A DNA stretch of 64,000 nucleotides from Actinoplanes sandaracinus (GCF_030009775.1 NZ_JASCTH010000030.1:1-64000), one strand, 5' to 3'; counted from the stretch's first letter, positions 50,440 to 59,942 are shown. Program-made: numbers and translations. The notes: generated by a model from the sequence alone, not told the origin.

Positions 50440-53298
50440 CTACCAGGGCCGGTGCTCCGATGACGAGTGCGTCGCCGGGATCGCCGGGACCGGCCGGGTC
50501 GGATCCTCCCGCACGCTCGACGCGCTGTTCTGCCGTCGCGCGGCCTCGGCCGCGACCTGGACCCGCGACGAGAGGCCCAGCTTCGCGAAGACGTGCGAGA
50601 AATGCGTTTCGACGGTACGGGGAGACGTAAACAGGCGCTGACCGATCTGCGCGTTCGTCAACCCTTCCACGGCGAGCCGGACGATCGCCAGCTCCGTGCT
50701 GGTCAGGGCGTCCCACCCGGTGGCCGTCGGCCGGTGCGGACGGCGCGGGCCACGCCGGACCTTCAGCCCGCGCAGCGCCGCCTCGCCTTCGGCCACGTCC
50801 CGGGCCGCGCCGCACCGCTCGGCCGCGGTGATCGCGTCCACGAGCAGGTCGACGGCCTCGATCCGGCGCCCGGCGGCCGCGAACGCCGCCCCGGCGGCCA
50901 GGCCCGCCGTGGCCTGATCGCCGAGCCGCGGCGTCTCCCGGCACACCCGGACCGCCTCGGCCAGCGTCTCCGGATCGGACTCGACGAGACCGCGGCACAG
51001 CAGCGCCAGGCCGCGGCGCGACGCGACCGGGTTCAGCTCGGCCAGCCGTCCGGCCTCGGCGGCGGCCAGAGCGGCCAGCTCACCATGGCCGGCAGCCAGG
51101 GCCAGGCGCACCAGGTCGGGGCCGATGCGTACGTTCTGACCGGGCATCCCGGCGGCGAGGTTCAGCCGCCAGGCCTGCTCGATCAGGATCAGGGCGGTGT
51201 CCCGGTCTCCCTTCGCCTCGTGGACCAGGGCTTCGGCCCGGAGCGCGGCGTCGGCTCCCAAGACGTGGCCGTGGGCGATGGCCCGGCGCGCCCGCTCGAC
51301 GTGCGCGGCCGCCGCGCTCAGCGACCCGCGCCGGACCTCGACGACCGCCGCGATCGCCTCGGCGAAGGTCGACGGCATCCCGGCGAAGTCTCCGGCCACC
51401 AGCGAGGCCGCCTCGAGCTCGGCGATCGCGTCGTCCCAGCGCCCGACGTCGAAGTGAAACAGCCCGATCTGCGCGTGGTAATGCATGGCCTGCCACGGCA
51501 TCCCGGCCCAGTCGGCGACTCGGCGGCCGTGCCGCAGCACCCGATGCCCGTCATCGAGCCGGTCGGCGTCCATCAGCGCGGTGCCGTGGAAGATGTGCGC
51601 ACCCCACCGGTGGGCCACGCTGGTGGACGCCCCGCCCAGCGCGAGCGCCGTCTCACCCGCCGCCACGGCCCGCCCGGTCTCGCCGAGCAGCAGGGACGCG
51701 ATGCACAGCACCGTGTGCCCGCTCTGCCGGGCCTCGTCGTCGCCCAGCCGCTCGGCCTGCCGCAGCACGTCGTCGAGCAGGGCCTGGGCATCGGCCGAGG
51801 CGCCGGCGAAAGCCAGGGTGAGCGCGTCCGGCCCGGCCCGCAGACGCAGCCGGTCCCGTTCGCTGCCGCGAAAGTCGCGCATGCCGGCCTCGACCTCGGC
51901 GCGCGCCTCCGGGCACTTGCCGACCATCAGCAGGGCCCGGGTCACCGACAGCCGGACGCTGTTGCGCCGCTGGTCGTCCGGATCGTGGTCGGCGATCTCG
52001 TGGGCCAGCGCGAGCAGGTCCGGGTAGCGGCGGGCCCAGATCAGAACCTCGACCAGGTCGGCCGTGATCGCGTACCGCCGCGGGTCGTTTTTCTCGATCA
52101 GCCGCAGGGCCTGTTCGAAGAGGTCCACCGCGGCCGCCGGCGTGGTCGGCGCGACCTGGGACGCCGCCCGGCAGAGCCAGTCCACGGCCGACTCGTCGCC
52201 GGGCGTGGCGCCCCGTACCAGGTGGGGTGCCACGGTCACCGGGTCCGCGCCGGCCGCGGCGAGGGCCCGGCCCGCCTGCAGATGCAGGCCGCGCCGGACG
52301 GCCTCGGGCAGGTCCAGATAGACGGCGTCGCGCACCACCTGGTGACGGAAGACGAGACAGTCACCCGCGTCGTCGACGATCCGCGCGTCCAGCGCCTCGC
52401 CGAGGTCGCGCATCAGCTCGCTGGGCGCCCGGTCGAGGACCGTGCCCAGATCGGTCACGCTGAACGAGGCGCCCAGCACCGCGGCGACCCGCAGCACCGG
52501 CACGGTGCCGGCCGAGAGCGCGGCCAGCTGCTGCAGGACCAGCCACCGCAGTGACCGCGGCGCGGCCCGGTCGTCGGTGTCGGCGACGCCGCCGGCCAGG
52601 TCCAGGCGCCCCTCGGCACGCAGCGTCCGGACCAGTTCGGTCAGGTAGAGCGGGTTGCCGCCGGCCGCACGGGCAGCCGTCAGCAGGCGGGCCGACGGCG
52701 GAGCCTGCGCCACGGCCTGCACCAGCGCGGCCACCGCGTCGTCGCCCAGCGGCCCGAGCATCAGGTGCATCCCCCCGTCGACGATCCGGCGCAGCAACGC
52801 GGACCGGGGCATCGGACGGAGGCTCGCCAGCAGCACCACGGGCAGGTGGGACAGGCGGCTGCGCAGGTGGTGAACGGCGAGCAGCGTCGTCTCGTCGGCC
52901 CAGTGCAGGTCTTCCAGGATCAGCACCGTCGGATTCGTCAGGCTCAGACGCTCCACCAGGGACACGACGGCGTCGATCAGCCGGTGGCGCAGCAGCGTGT
53001 GCGCGGTCTCGTCGAGCAACCGGCCGATCTCGGCGCGCTGCGGGTCGGCGCCGGCCCGGTGGATTCCGAGGGCCTCGGCCACCGGGCCGAGCGGACGGTC
53101 GGCGTCGAGTTCACCGGCCGCGCCGCGGAACACGTCGTGACCGCGGGCGGCGGCTTCGGCGGCCACGGCAGTGAGCAGGGCGGTCTTGCCCAGGCCGGGT
53201 TCCGCCTCGACGAAGCCGGCACCTCCGGTTCCCTGGGCGAGCCGGTCGATCAATCCGAGGAGGGTGGTCAGCTCGGCGTCACGGTCGAGCAGCGGCAC
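50440..53298 (-). CDS. LAL-type LuxR regulator with AAA-like ATPase domain
   Basis: 952 residues. Walker A is AEPGLGKT at 32-39, and Walker B is TVLILEDLHWADE near residue 125. A helical TPR-like middle follows, and the C-terminal LuxR HTH reads TSTELAIVRLAVEGLTNAQI, then GQRLFTSPRTVETHFSHVF and AKLGLSSR. This is the large ATP-binding LuxR (LAL/MalT-like) class, often the activator of neighbouring secondary-metabolite or secretion genes. The start is GTG 53298 with AAGGAG upstream. It is divergent from the Ser-rich peptide and secreted propeller genes, and could also act on the contractile injection cluster three genes away; that is inference. Confidence 0.9.
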   Translation of the reverse strand: MPLLDRDAELTTLLGLIDRLAQGTGGAGFVEAEPGLGKTALLTAVAAEAAARGHDVFRGAAGELDADRPLGPVAEALGIHRAGADPQRAEIGRLLDETAHTLLRHRLIDAVVSLVERLSLTNPTVLILEDLHWADETTLLAVHHLRSRLSHLPVVLLASLRPMPRSALLRRIVDGGMHLMLGPLGDDAVAALVQAVAQAPPSARLLTAARAAGGNPLYLTELVRTLRAEGRLDLAGGVADTDDRAAPRSLRWLVLQQLAALSAGTVPVLRVAAVLGASFSVTDLGTVLDRAPSELMRDLGEALDARIVDDAGDCLVFRHQVVRDAVYLDLPEAVRRGLHLQAGRALAAAGADPVTVAPHLVRGATPGDESAVDWLCRAASQVAPTTPAAAVDLFEQALRLIEKNDPRRYAITADLVEVLIWARRYPDLLALAHEIADHDPDDQRRNSVRLSVTRALLMVGKCPEARAEVEAGMRDFRGSERDRLRLRAGPDALTLAFAGASADAQALLDDVLRQAERLGDDEARQSGHTVLCIASLLLGETGRAVAAGETALALGGASTSVAHRWGAHIFHGTALMDADRLDDGHRVLRHGRRVADWAGMPWQAMHYHAQIGLFHFDVGRWDDAIAELEAASLVAGDFAGMPSTFAEAIAAVVEVRRGSLSAAAAHVERARRAIAHGHVLGADAALRAEALVHEAKGDRDTALILIEQAWRLNLAAGMPGQNVRIGPDLVRLALAAGHGELAALAAAEAGRLAELNPVASRRGLALLCRGLVESDPETLAEAVRVCRETPRLGDQATAGLAAGAAFAAAGRRIEAVDLLVDAITAAERCGAARDVAEGEAALRGLKVRRGPRRPHRPTATGWDALTSTELAIVRLAVEGLTNAQIGQRLFTSPRTVETHFSHVFAKLGLSSRVQVAAEAARRQNSASSVREDPTRPVPAIPATHSSSEHRPW

Positions 53299-53474
53299 GC
53301 CCGGCTCCTTCCGGTCGGTGGTTATTCCCCATCTCGTACCGCCGGGGGTCGTGCGGGGTGAATGGGCCGTCCGGGCGTCCCCGATCGTGTCGGTGGTCCG
53401 GGAGTACCCGGATGTCTCGGCGACCGGCGATTCCTACCTTGATTGCACGTGCAACCACTCGAAGCGAGGTAGCA

Positions 53475-53630
53475 ATGGGATTCTGGAGTCGAGGAAACAG
53501 CGCCAGCGGCTCGTCGAGCAAAGGCGGTTCCGGCGGCCAGGGCTCGGGAAGTCAGGATTCGAGCAGCGGTTCCAGCAGTTCGGGCGGCAGCTCCAGCTCC
53601 AGCAGCAGCTCGTCGAGCAGCGGGAGTTGA
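53475..53630 (+). CDS. Ser/Gly-rich low-complexity 51-residue protein
   Basis: From ATG 53475 (GAGGT upstream) the frame gives MGFWSRGNSASGSSSKGG and then almost only Ser, Gly and Gln to its end, including an eleven-serine run. It has no signal peptide. The next gene starts two bases after its stop, so the two are co-translated. It may be an unstructured linker-like peptide; a chance frame in a simple-sequence tract is also possible, but the position and spacing argue for translation. Confidence 0.55.
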   Translation: MGFWSRGNSASGSSSKGGSGGQGSGSQDSSSGSSSSGGSSSSSSSSSSSGS

Positions 53631-53632
53631 GC

Positions 53633-54751
53633 ATGCGACTCCGCAACCTCGCCCTCCTGCTTCCCGCCGCGCTGCTGGCTCTGCCGGCGCCCGCGGCCGC
53701 CGCACCGGCCATGGCCCCCGTTGACGGCGTGGGCCTGGCCAAACAGACGTCGAACCGACTGACCGCGGCCTTCATCGACGGGGCCGGCACCCTCAACGTC
53801 TCCTGGGTGGACGGCAACGGGCCGTGGAGTCGGCCGGTCCGGATCAGCGGCGACCTGGCGCTGCCGCGGACCCCGGTCGCACTGGCCAAACAGACCGGCA
53901 ACCGGCTGACGGCGGTGTTCAACGGCAAGAACCGCCAGATGTACGCCGCCCACGTCGACGGCGGCGGCCGGTGGACCGCCCCGGTCCCCTTCGGCCCGAA
54001 GGATGGCACGCCGGGCGGTGCGGTGACCCTGATCCAGACCGGCCCGGACCTGCTCACCGCCACGTACGTCGACAAGTTCGGCCGATTGCAGGTCACCGAG
54101 GCCCGGGGGCTCGGCGACTGGTCGCACCCACTGGCAGTCGGCGGAGGGGGCGGCGTGCCCGGCTCGCCGGTCGGCGCCACCCTGCAGTCCAATGGCCTGC
54201 TGATCAACCGGCTGGTGCTGGGCTTCTTCGACAACCAGTCGGCCCTGGAGATCGCCACGAAGAACCTCAACACCGGCGAATGGAATCCACCGTCGGTGGT
54301 CAGCGGCCCCGTCGACCATCAGTCCGTCACCGCGGTCACCCTCGCCCAGCAGGATCCGCACATCGTGACGGCCGCCTTCGTCGACGGGGACGGGCGGATC
54401 AACGTGGCCTGGGTGGCCGACGTCGGCCAATGGCACGCCCCGGTTCCGATCAGCGGCGGGTCTTTCCCGCGCGGCGCCACCGTCGCGCTGGCCAAGCAGA
54501 CCAAGGACCTGCTCACCGCCACCGCGATCGACAACAGTGGCCGGCTCAACGTGGCCTGGGTCGTCAAACGCGGCGCCTGGAACGGCCCGGTGCCGGTGGG
54601 TGATCCGGGCGGCCTGCCCGGCGGCCCGGTCGCCCTGGCCAAACAGAACGACAGCACGCTCACCACGGTGCTTCGCGATCAGGGCGGCGGCCTGCGGGTC
54701 GCCTGGGTGGTCGGCACCGGCGCCTGGCATCCGCCGGTCCCGATCGGCTGA
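53633..54751 (+). CDS. Secreted beta-propeller-like repeat protein
   Basis: 372 residues from ATG 53633 with GGGAG six bases upstream. The signal peptide NLALLLPAALLALPAPAAAA is followed by seven repeats of about 48 residues with the pattern L-A-K-Q-T-x-x-x-L-T-A-x-x-x-D-x-x-G-x-L-x-V-x-W-V, then W-x-x-P-V-P (for example TVALAKQTKDLLTATAIDNS and GRLNVAWVVKRGAWNGPVPV). Seven units would close a propeller. It resembles the PLL-like gene at 42172-42870 in architecture but not in sequence. A terminator hairpin follows at once. Confidence 0.8.
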   Translation: MRLRNLALLLPAALLALPAPAAAAPAMAPVDGVGLAKQTSNRLTAAFIDGAGTLNVSWVDGNGPWSRPVRISGDLALPRTPVALAKQTGNRLTAVFNGKNRQMYAAHVDGGGRWTAPVPFGPKDGTPGGAVTLIQTGPDLLTATYVDKFGRLQVTEARGLGDWSHPLAVGGGGGVPGSPVGATLQSNGLLINRLVLGFFDNQSALEIATKNLNTGEWNPPSVVSGPVDHQSVTAVTLAQQDPHIVTAAFVDGDGRINVAWVADVGQWHAPVPISGGSFPRGATVALAKQTKDLLTATAIDNSGRLNVAWVVKRGAWNGPVPVGDPGGLPGGPVALAKQNDSTLTTVLRDQGGGLRVAWVVGTGAWHPPVPIG

Positions 54752-54764
54752 CGAGGGCCACCGT

Positions 54765-54796
54765 GTGCGGGTGCCGGCTCAAGCCGGTACCCGCAC
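54765..54796 (+). terminator. Hairpin terminator after the propeller gene
   Basis: The arms 54765-54779 and 54782-54796 pair over 15 positions (one G-U), with a very tight loop that opens to about four bases. It begins 13 bases after the stop codon. Confidence 0.75.
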
Positions 54797-55012
54797 CGGC
54801 ATACCGTCGCGCCACGCCGCGGCCGTCGCAGAGATCCGGTACGTGCTGGACGACCACGTCCGGGTCGGCGACATGTTCCCGAGTGGTCCCGCCGGACGTC
54901 CCGGACCGGCCCGACGGCCAGGGTGGAATGGGCCCTGGATTGACCGGAATGGATCCGGCGATCTCTTTGCACTCGCCCGGCATGCGCGGAGACTCGGCCG
55001 GGAGGGGGAGCC

Positions 55013-55309
55013 GTGGATCCGGTACGCGTTGCGCTGCTCGGACTGCCCGCGATGCTCGGCGACATCGTCCGGGCGGTGATCGAGCAGGACCCGGCGCTGC
55101 GGATCGTGGACCGAACCACCCAGCAGGTTGACGTGGTCGTCTGCACCACCGAGGGCCCGATTGCCGGGGACACGATGGAGTCGCTGCTGAACAGCGGATC
55201 CTCCGTGCGCGTGGTGGTCATCGCGGTGGACGGACGGTCCGCCTACGTCTGCACGCCGACCGGCGAGTTGTCGCCCGTCGCGCTGCGCGACGCCATCCAC
55301 GGCCGTTGA
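55013..55309 (+). CDS. Small receiver-like protein near the injection-system cluster
   Basis: 98 residues from GTG 55013 directly behind GGAGGGGGAG. The start MDPVRVALLGLPAMLGDIVR resembles the first strand and helix of response-regulator receiver domains. QQVDVVVCTTEG would be the strand with the phosphorylation site, but the aspartate is not at its end. It is a truncated receiver without a DNA-binding domain. It converges on, and overlaps by 67 bases, the NarL-type regulator gene. It may act as an accessory to that regulator. Confidence 0.65.
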   Translation: MDPVRVALLGLPAMLGDIVRAVIEQDPALRIVDRTTQQVDVVVCTTEGPIAGDTMESLLNSGSSVRVVVIAVDGRSAYVCTPTGELSPVALRDAIHGR

Positions 55310-55986
55310 GGCGGCACCGGCTCGAGCCGGTGCCGGGTGCGCAGGTAGGCGACCGCCTCGCCACGCGCGGTGACGTTCAGCTTGTCGAGGATGTTGTGCA
55401 CGTGGTTCTTGACCGTGGCCAGCGTGATGAACAACTGCGCGGCGATCTGCTTGTTGGACATCCCACGGCCGATCAGCGTGACCACCTCGATCTCGCGCGG
55501 GCTGAGCAGGTCACCGACCCACTCATGCCGGCGCCGCGCGGCCAGCGCGGCCACGCGGTGCATCAGTGCGCCGGCGAGCTGCGGCGGGCAGGAGAGCTCG
55601 TCGCGGACGACGTCCTCGATCGCCGCGACCAGGTCCAGGACGGAGCGCTGGCGGGTGACGAAACCGCAGGCGCCCGCCTCGAGCCAGTCGAGGATCTCGG
55701 CGGTGACGTCGGAGAGGCCGAGCATCAGCACGCGCACCCGGGGGAAGGCCTCCAGTAGGGGGCCGAGCGCCTCCGGGCCGGCCACGGCGGCCACGTCCAG
55801 CAGGAGCACCGGGCGTCGTGCGGCGGCCAGCGCCGTCTCGAGCTCGTACAGCTCGGCCGCCGCGCCCGCCAACTGCGGGCCGCCCGCCTGCCGCAGCGCC
55901 AGGGCCAGCCCGTCGCGATAGAGCCTGACGGCCGCGACGAGGTAGACGGTGGTCCCGCTGTCCGCAGCCGGTTCCGGTGACTCCAT
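55243..55986 (-). CDS. NarL/LuxR-type response regulator
   Basis: 247 residues from ATG 55986 with GAGGGGG upstream. The receiver domain has the acceptor-position aspartate in RPVLLLDVAAVAG. The HTH near 165-225 reads LLSPREIEVVTLIGRGMSNK, then QIAAQLFITLATVKNHVHNI. The acidic pocket at the receiver N-terminus is weak (VYLVAAVRLYRDG), so it may be an orphan, phosphorylation-independent regulator. It is divergent from the sheath gene, with 257 bases between starts, and is the best candidate for a local regulator of the injection system. Confidence 0.88.
   Translation of the reverse strand: MESPEPAADSGTTVYLVAAVRLYRDGLALALRQAGGPQLAGAAAELYELETALAAARRPVLLLDVAAVAGPEALGPLLEAFPRVRVLMLGLSDVTAEILDWLEAGACGFVTRQRSVLDLVAAIEDVVRDELSCPPQLAGALMHRVAALAARRRHEWVGDLLSPREIEVVTLIGRGMSNKQIAAQLFITLATVKNHVHNILDKLNVTARGEAVAYLRTRHRLEPVPPQRPWMASRSATGDNSPVGVQT
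55313..55334 (+). terminator. 22-bp perfect palindrome, terminator-like
   Basis: GGCACCGGCTC pairs with GAGCCGGTGCC without mismatch, three bases after the stop of the receiver-like gene. It lies inside the 3' coding end of the convergent regulator, so it serves both as codons and, probably, as a hairpin. Confidence 0.55.
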
Positions 55987-56243
55987 GTCGCCCCCTCGCC
56001 CGACCGCTGAGTGCCCGGCGCCGTTCTCAACGTAGGCGCGGCCTCCTCCCGGCGGGTACGGCTCTGTCGGCCACAGGACCCACCGTCCGGTCTCATCCAC
56101 ACGTTCGGAGGATGACGGATCCACAGCGGTGCGCCCGCGATGAACCCACCATGGATCCGGCGATCCATTCTCCGGCCCGGGCCGGGCGCGAACACTCGAG
56201 GCACAGGACCGGGCCGCGACGTCCAGGGAAAGGACCACCGGCG

Positions 56244-58607
56244 ATGCCGATCGCTCCCACCTATCCAGGTGTGTACATCCAGGAAGTCCCCAGCGGCGTC
56301 CGCACCATCGTGGGCGTCAGCACGTCGACGGCGCTGATCATCGGCCGCTGCGCGGATGGGCCGCTGAGCACCCCGGTGCGCTGCCTCAGCTACAGCGAGT
56401 TCGCCGCGGCGTTCAGCGAGGACGGCGCCCTCACCGAGCTGCCGCTGCAGGTCCGGCAGTTCTTCCTGAACGGCGGCACGACCGCGTACGTGATGCGCAT
56501 CGCCGGCGGGGCGGTGGCCGCCACGGTGACGCTCAACCGGGAGGACAAGTCGGCCGCGCTCCTGCTGGCCGCGGCCGCCCCGGGCATCAAGGGAAGCCAG
56601 ATCCGGGCGCTGGTCCGCTACGACACCGACCAGCCGGAGTCGACGTTCACGCTGGAGCTGTTCCGCCGGGACACCACCCCGGCCGGGACCCAGGTCGAGG
56701 CTCTCGGTGAGACCTGGCGCAGCCTGTCGATGAACCCGGCGTCGCCGGCGTACGCCCCCATCTACCTGACCCAGAACTCGAAGCTGGTGACCGCCTCCGT
56801 CCCCGCGGCCCCCACCCCGAACGCGGCCTTCTCGCGGGCGGGCCGGCCGATCGAAACGGACAACGCCAAGTTCCCGCCCGCCTGGAACGCGATCGTCACC
56901 GCGACCAGCAACCAGTTCGACATCAGCGTGGGCGGCGGCAGATACGTCACGGTCACCGTGCCGGTCACCGGCATCACCGACGAGGCCACCATGAAGAGCG
57001 GGCTCGCCACCGCGATCAAGACCGCCCTCGCCCCGCTGCCCGGCACGTCGGAGACCGACCTCACGGTGACCACCGTCGCCGCGCCGCCGTCGGTCTTCGG
57101 CGCGACCGAGAAGGCGAAGTGGATCCAGGTCGACCATCCCACGCAGGATGTGTTCATCCGGCCGGCGATGACCAACGACGTGGCGGTCCCGCTGATGCTG
57201 GGTACCGCTCAGGGCGGTTTGGAGAAGGGCGCGTACGCCGACGCACGGCCGGCGCCGACCGGGATCTCCGTCCTGCCGGCCGCGATCATGGGCAGCGCCA
57301 ACTCGGCGCTGGCCTCCCTGGATCCGGCCGCGGTGACCGCCGTGAAGCTGGACGGCGCCACCCCGGTGGCGTTCGGCACGCCGGCGCGGACCGGTCTGCA
57401 GACCGGCGCCGGGAACGCCGCGATGTACAGGGACGCGTTCCCGGCCGGCCGGAACGGCAACAACAGCGGTCTGCAGGAAAAGCTGGCGCTGATCGTCTCG
57501 CTGGTCAACGACACGGCGGCGGCCGATCCGGCGTTCCCGTGGACCGCCCGCGCATGGGGCTACCGGCTGAACTTCATCCGGCGCGACGGGCAGGACAACG
57601 ACAGCGGCTCGGCGCCGGACTTCACCGGCTGGAGCCCGACCGGGGCGATGCTCGACCTGGGACCCCGGTTCTACAGCCTGGGCACGACCGGGACCGGCGC
57701 CTACCAGAGCCCCGGGGTTGCCGGCGACGACGGGGCCGCCCCGGCCGACGCCGACTACTCGGCCGCCTACCTGGCCGCCGACCGCGAGATCGACCTGTTC
57801 AACCTGCTGGTGCTGCCCGCCGCCGACGGCGTGACCCGTGAGCCGCTGTGGGGCCAGGCCAGTGTCTTCTGCCTGCAACGCCGGGCGTTCCTGGTGATGG
57901 ACGCGCCGCTCTGGGGATCCGCCGCCGCGGCCGCGGCCGGTGTCGACGCGTTACGCGTCGGCCTGGTCAAGGACCATGCGGCCGTCTACTACCCACGGCT
58001 GACCGTAACCATTGCCGGGCTGCCGGTGCAGATCGGCGCGTCCGGGTCGATCGCCGGGCTGATGGCGCGTACCGACACCGCGCGGGGGGTGTGGAAGTCC
58101 CCGGCCGGCACCGAGGCCGACATCCGCGGCATCAGCGGGCTGGAACGCCGGTTCTCCGACGGCGAGAACGGGATGCTCAACCCGAAGGCGGTGAACACGA
58201 TCCGGATATTCCCGACCGGCGTGGTGTCGTGGGGAGCCCGCACCATGGACGGCGACGACGCCAGCCCCTCGGACTACAAGTACGTGTCGATCCGGCGGCT
58301 GGCGCTGTTCCTGGAGGAGACCCTTTACCGGGGTCTGCGCTGGGCGGTGTTCGAGCCCAACGACGCGCCGCTGTGGGGACAGATCCGGCTCAACGTCGGC
58401 GCGTTCATGCACGGGTTGTTCACCCAAGGCGCGTTCCAGGGCCAGAAGTCGACCGATGCGTACTTCGTCCGCTGCGACGCCGAGACCACCACGCAGGACG
58501 ACCGCAACAAGGGCATCGTCAACGTCTGGGTCGGCTTCGCGCCGCTCAAGCCGGCCGAATTCGTCGTGCTCCACCTGCAGCAGATGGCCGGCGAGATCGC
58601 CGTCTGA
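56244..58607 (+). CDS. Contractile injection system sheath protein
   Basis: 787 residues from ATG 56244 (AAAGGA about ten bases upstream). The N-terminus PIAPTYPGVYIQEVPSGVRT is the typical sheath start (YPGVY-x-E), and YVMRIAGG follows near residue 90. The C-terminal sheath core reads KAVNTIRIFPTGVVSWGART, then KYVSIRRLALFLEETLYRGL and VFEPNDAPLWGQIR, ending with the tube-contacting VWVGFAPLKPAEFVVLHLQQ. The middle (about 110-480) is an expanded variable outer domain. The sheath surrounds the inner tube and contracts to drive it. It is the first gene of the structural operon. Confidence 0.95.
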   Translation: MPIAPTYPGVYIQEVPSGVRTIVGVSTSTALIIGRCADGPLSTPVRCLSYSEFAAAFSEDGALTELPLQVRQFFLNGGTTAYVMRIAGGAVAATVTLNREDKSAALLLAAAAPGIKGSQIRALVRYDTDQPESTFTLELFRRDTTPAGTQVEALGETWRSLSMNPASPAYAPIYLTQNSKLVTASVPAAPTPNAAFSRAGRPIETDNAKFPPAWNAIVTATSNQFDISVGGGRYVTVTVPVTGITDEATMKSGLATAIKTALAPLPGTSETDLTVTTVAAPPSVFGATEKAKWIQVDHPTQDVFIRPAMTNDVAVPLMLGTAQGGLEKGAYADARPAPTGISVLPAAIMGSANSALASLDPAAVTAVKLDGATPVAFGTPARTGLQTGAGNAAMYRDAFPAGRNGNNSGLQEKLALIVSLVNDTAAADPAFPWTARAWGYRLNFIRRDGQDNDSGSAPDFTGWSPTGAMLDLGPRFYSLGTTGTGAYQSPGVAGDDGAAPADADYSAAYLAADREIDLFNLLVLPAADGVTREPLWGQASVFCLQRRAFLVMDAPLWGSAAAAAAGVDALRVGLVKDHAAVYYPRLTVTIAGLPVQIGASGSIAGLMARTDTARGVWKSPAGTEADIRGISGLERRFSDGENGMLNPKAVNTIRIFPTGVVSWGARTMDGDDASPSDYKYVSIRRLALFLEETLYRGLRWAVFEPNDAPLWGQIRLNVGAFMHGLFTQGAFQGQKSTDAYFVRCDAETTTQDDRNKGIVNVWVGFAPLKPAEFVVLHLQQMAGEIAV

Positions 58608-58626
58608 GGATCCGAAAGGAGGTTCC

Positions 58627-59127
58627 GTGCCCCAGTTCACGGTCAACGCCACCCGCTTCGACCCGTACAAGAACTACAAGTTCCGGCTGAGGTGGGACGG
58701 CCGGTTCATCGCCGGAGTCTCCAAGATCAGTCCGCTGAAGCGGGCCACCGAACCGGTCGCCTTCCGCAGCGGCGGCGACAACAGCATCCAGTACCTGTCG
58801 CCGAGCACCTGGAAGTTCGACCCGATCACGATCGAGCGCGGGGTGACCCAGGACGTCGAGTTCGAGGCCTGGGCCAACCAGGTCAACACCATGACCGGGG
58901 ATGCCGGGATGGCGCTCGCCCAGTTCCGCCGGGAGATCACCATCCAGCTGCTCAACGAGGCGGGGCAGGTGGCCAAGGCGTACAACGTGTTCCGCTGCTG
59001 GGTCTCGGAGTACACCGCGCTGCCGGAACTCGACGCGAACGCGCACGTGGTCGCCATCGAGAAGATCGTTCTGCAGAACGAGGGCTGGGAGCGGGATCTG
59101 GCCGAGCCCGAACTTCCGGAGCCGTGA
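58627..59127 (+). CDS. Inner tube protein (gp19/Hcp-like)
   Basis: 166 residues from GTG 58627, with AAAGGAGG six bases upstream. It reads FDPYKNYKFRLRWDGRFIAG, then SKISPLKRATEPVAFRSGGD and ITIERGVTQDVEFEAWANQV, the pattern of T4 gp19/Hcp-like tube proteins of extracellular contractile injection systems. Hexamers stack into the rigid tube inside the sheath. Only 19 bases separate it from the sheath gene, and it shares one base with the next start (TGATG). Confidence 0.95.
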   Translation: MPQFTVNATRFDPYKNYKFRLRWDGRFIAGVSKISPLKRATEPVAFRSGGDNSIQYLSPSTWKFDPITIERGVTQDVEFEAWANQVNTMTGDAGMALAQFRREITIQLLNEAGQVAKAYNVFRCWVSEYTALPELDANAHVVAIEKIVLQNEGWERDLAEPELPEP

Positions 59128-59942
59128 TGTCCGGCGCGGCGGACCCGGCGATCGCGGCCGGTCCGGTGTGCCGGGTGCCGCTGGAGCGGACCGGCCGCCG
59201 CTGGGCGTTGATCCGCGAGCCGGCCGGCTCCGACGAGCAGGCGGTCGGCGGGCACACCACGATGGACGCCGTCCGGCTGCTCGACCGACTGCTGGTCGAC
59301 GATCCGGCGGCCGCGGTCCGGCCCGGTGACGCCGCGGCGCTGACCGTGGTGGAGCGTGACCTGCTGCTGGCGGCCGCGTACCAACTCGGCTGGGGCCCGC
59401 GGATCTCCGGCGCGGTCACCTGCGCGGCCTGCGGCTCGCCGTTCGACCTCGACTTCGTGCTCGCCGACCTGGCCGCCCAGGTTCGCGCCGCCACGCCGGC
59501 CGGGGCGGACGGCGTCTGCTCGCTGCCCGGCGGGGTGCGGTTCCGGCTGCCGACCGCCCGGGACGAGACGGCCGTCCTCGGGCTCGCCGCGGACGACGCC
59601 GAGCAGGCACTGCTGGCCCGCTGCCTGATCTCCGGCGACCCGGCCGTGGACGGGCCGCTGGTCGAGGCGGCGATGGAGGAGACCGGCGCCGGCATCGATA
59701 TGGACCTCGCGGCGACCTGCCCGGAGTGCGGACACCACGCGGCGGTGCGCTTCCAGATGCAGGACTACCTGCTCGGCGCCGTCCGCTCGGACTGGGCGGG
59801 CCTGCTCGGTGACCTGCACCGCATCGCCATCGCGTACGGCTGGGGTCTGCGCGAGATCCTGTCCCTGCCGCGCAGCAACCGCCGGGCGTTCGTCGCGCTG
59901 CTCGACGGCGAGCCGGTCCCGCGCGCGGCGGAACGCCGATGA
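59127..59942 (+). CDS. Baseplate-assembly-type protein with a zinc ribbon
   Basis: 271 residues. Two CxxC pairs, C-A-A-C in TCAACGSPFDLD (near residue 100) and C-P-E-C in TCPECGHHAAVRFQ (near 200), would bind one zinc. The C-terminal IAIAYGWGLREILSLPRSNR is typical of T4-like baseplate or hub chaperone proteins in tail and injection-system loci. It is probably an assembly factor and not part of the finished particle, though this is not certain. The start overlaps the tube stop by one base, and its own stop overlaps the next gene by four. Confidence 0.8.
   Translation: MSGAADPAIAAGPVCRVPLERTGRRWALIREPAGSDEQAVGGHTTMDAVRLLDRLLVDDPAAAVRPGDAAALTVVERDLLLAAAYQLGWGPRISGAVTCAACGSPFDLDFVLADLAAQVRAATPAGADGVCSLPGGVRFRLPTARDETAVLGLAADDAEQALLARCLISGDPAVDGPLVEAAMEETGAGIDMDLAATCPECGHHAAVRFQMQDYLLGAVRSDWAGLLGDLHRIAIAYGWGLREILSLPRSNRRAFVALLDGEPVPRAAERR

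Noticed and set aside
50467..52554. 695-codon open frame on the plus strand
   Set aside because: Antisense shadow of the LAL regulator gene, which has clear Walker and LuxR motifs on the other strand.
53500..53630. Repetitive AGC/TCG tract as a CRISPR or intergenic satellite
   Set aside because: The repeats are serine codons in a frame with a start, a ribosome binding site and a stop two bases before the next gene; there are no spacers.
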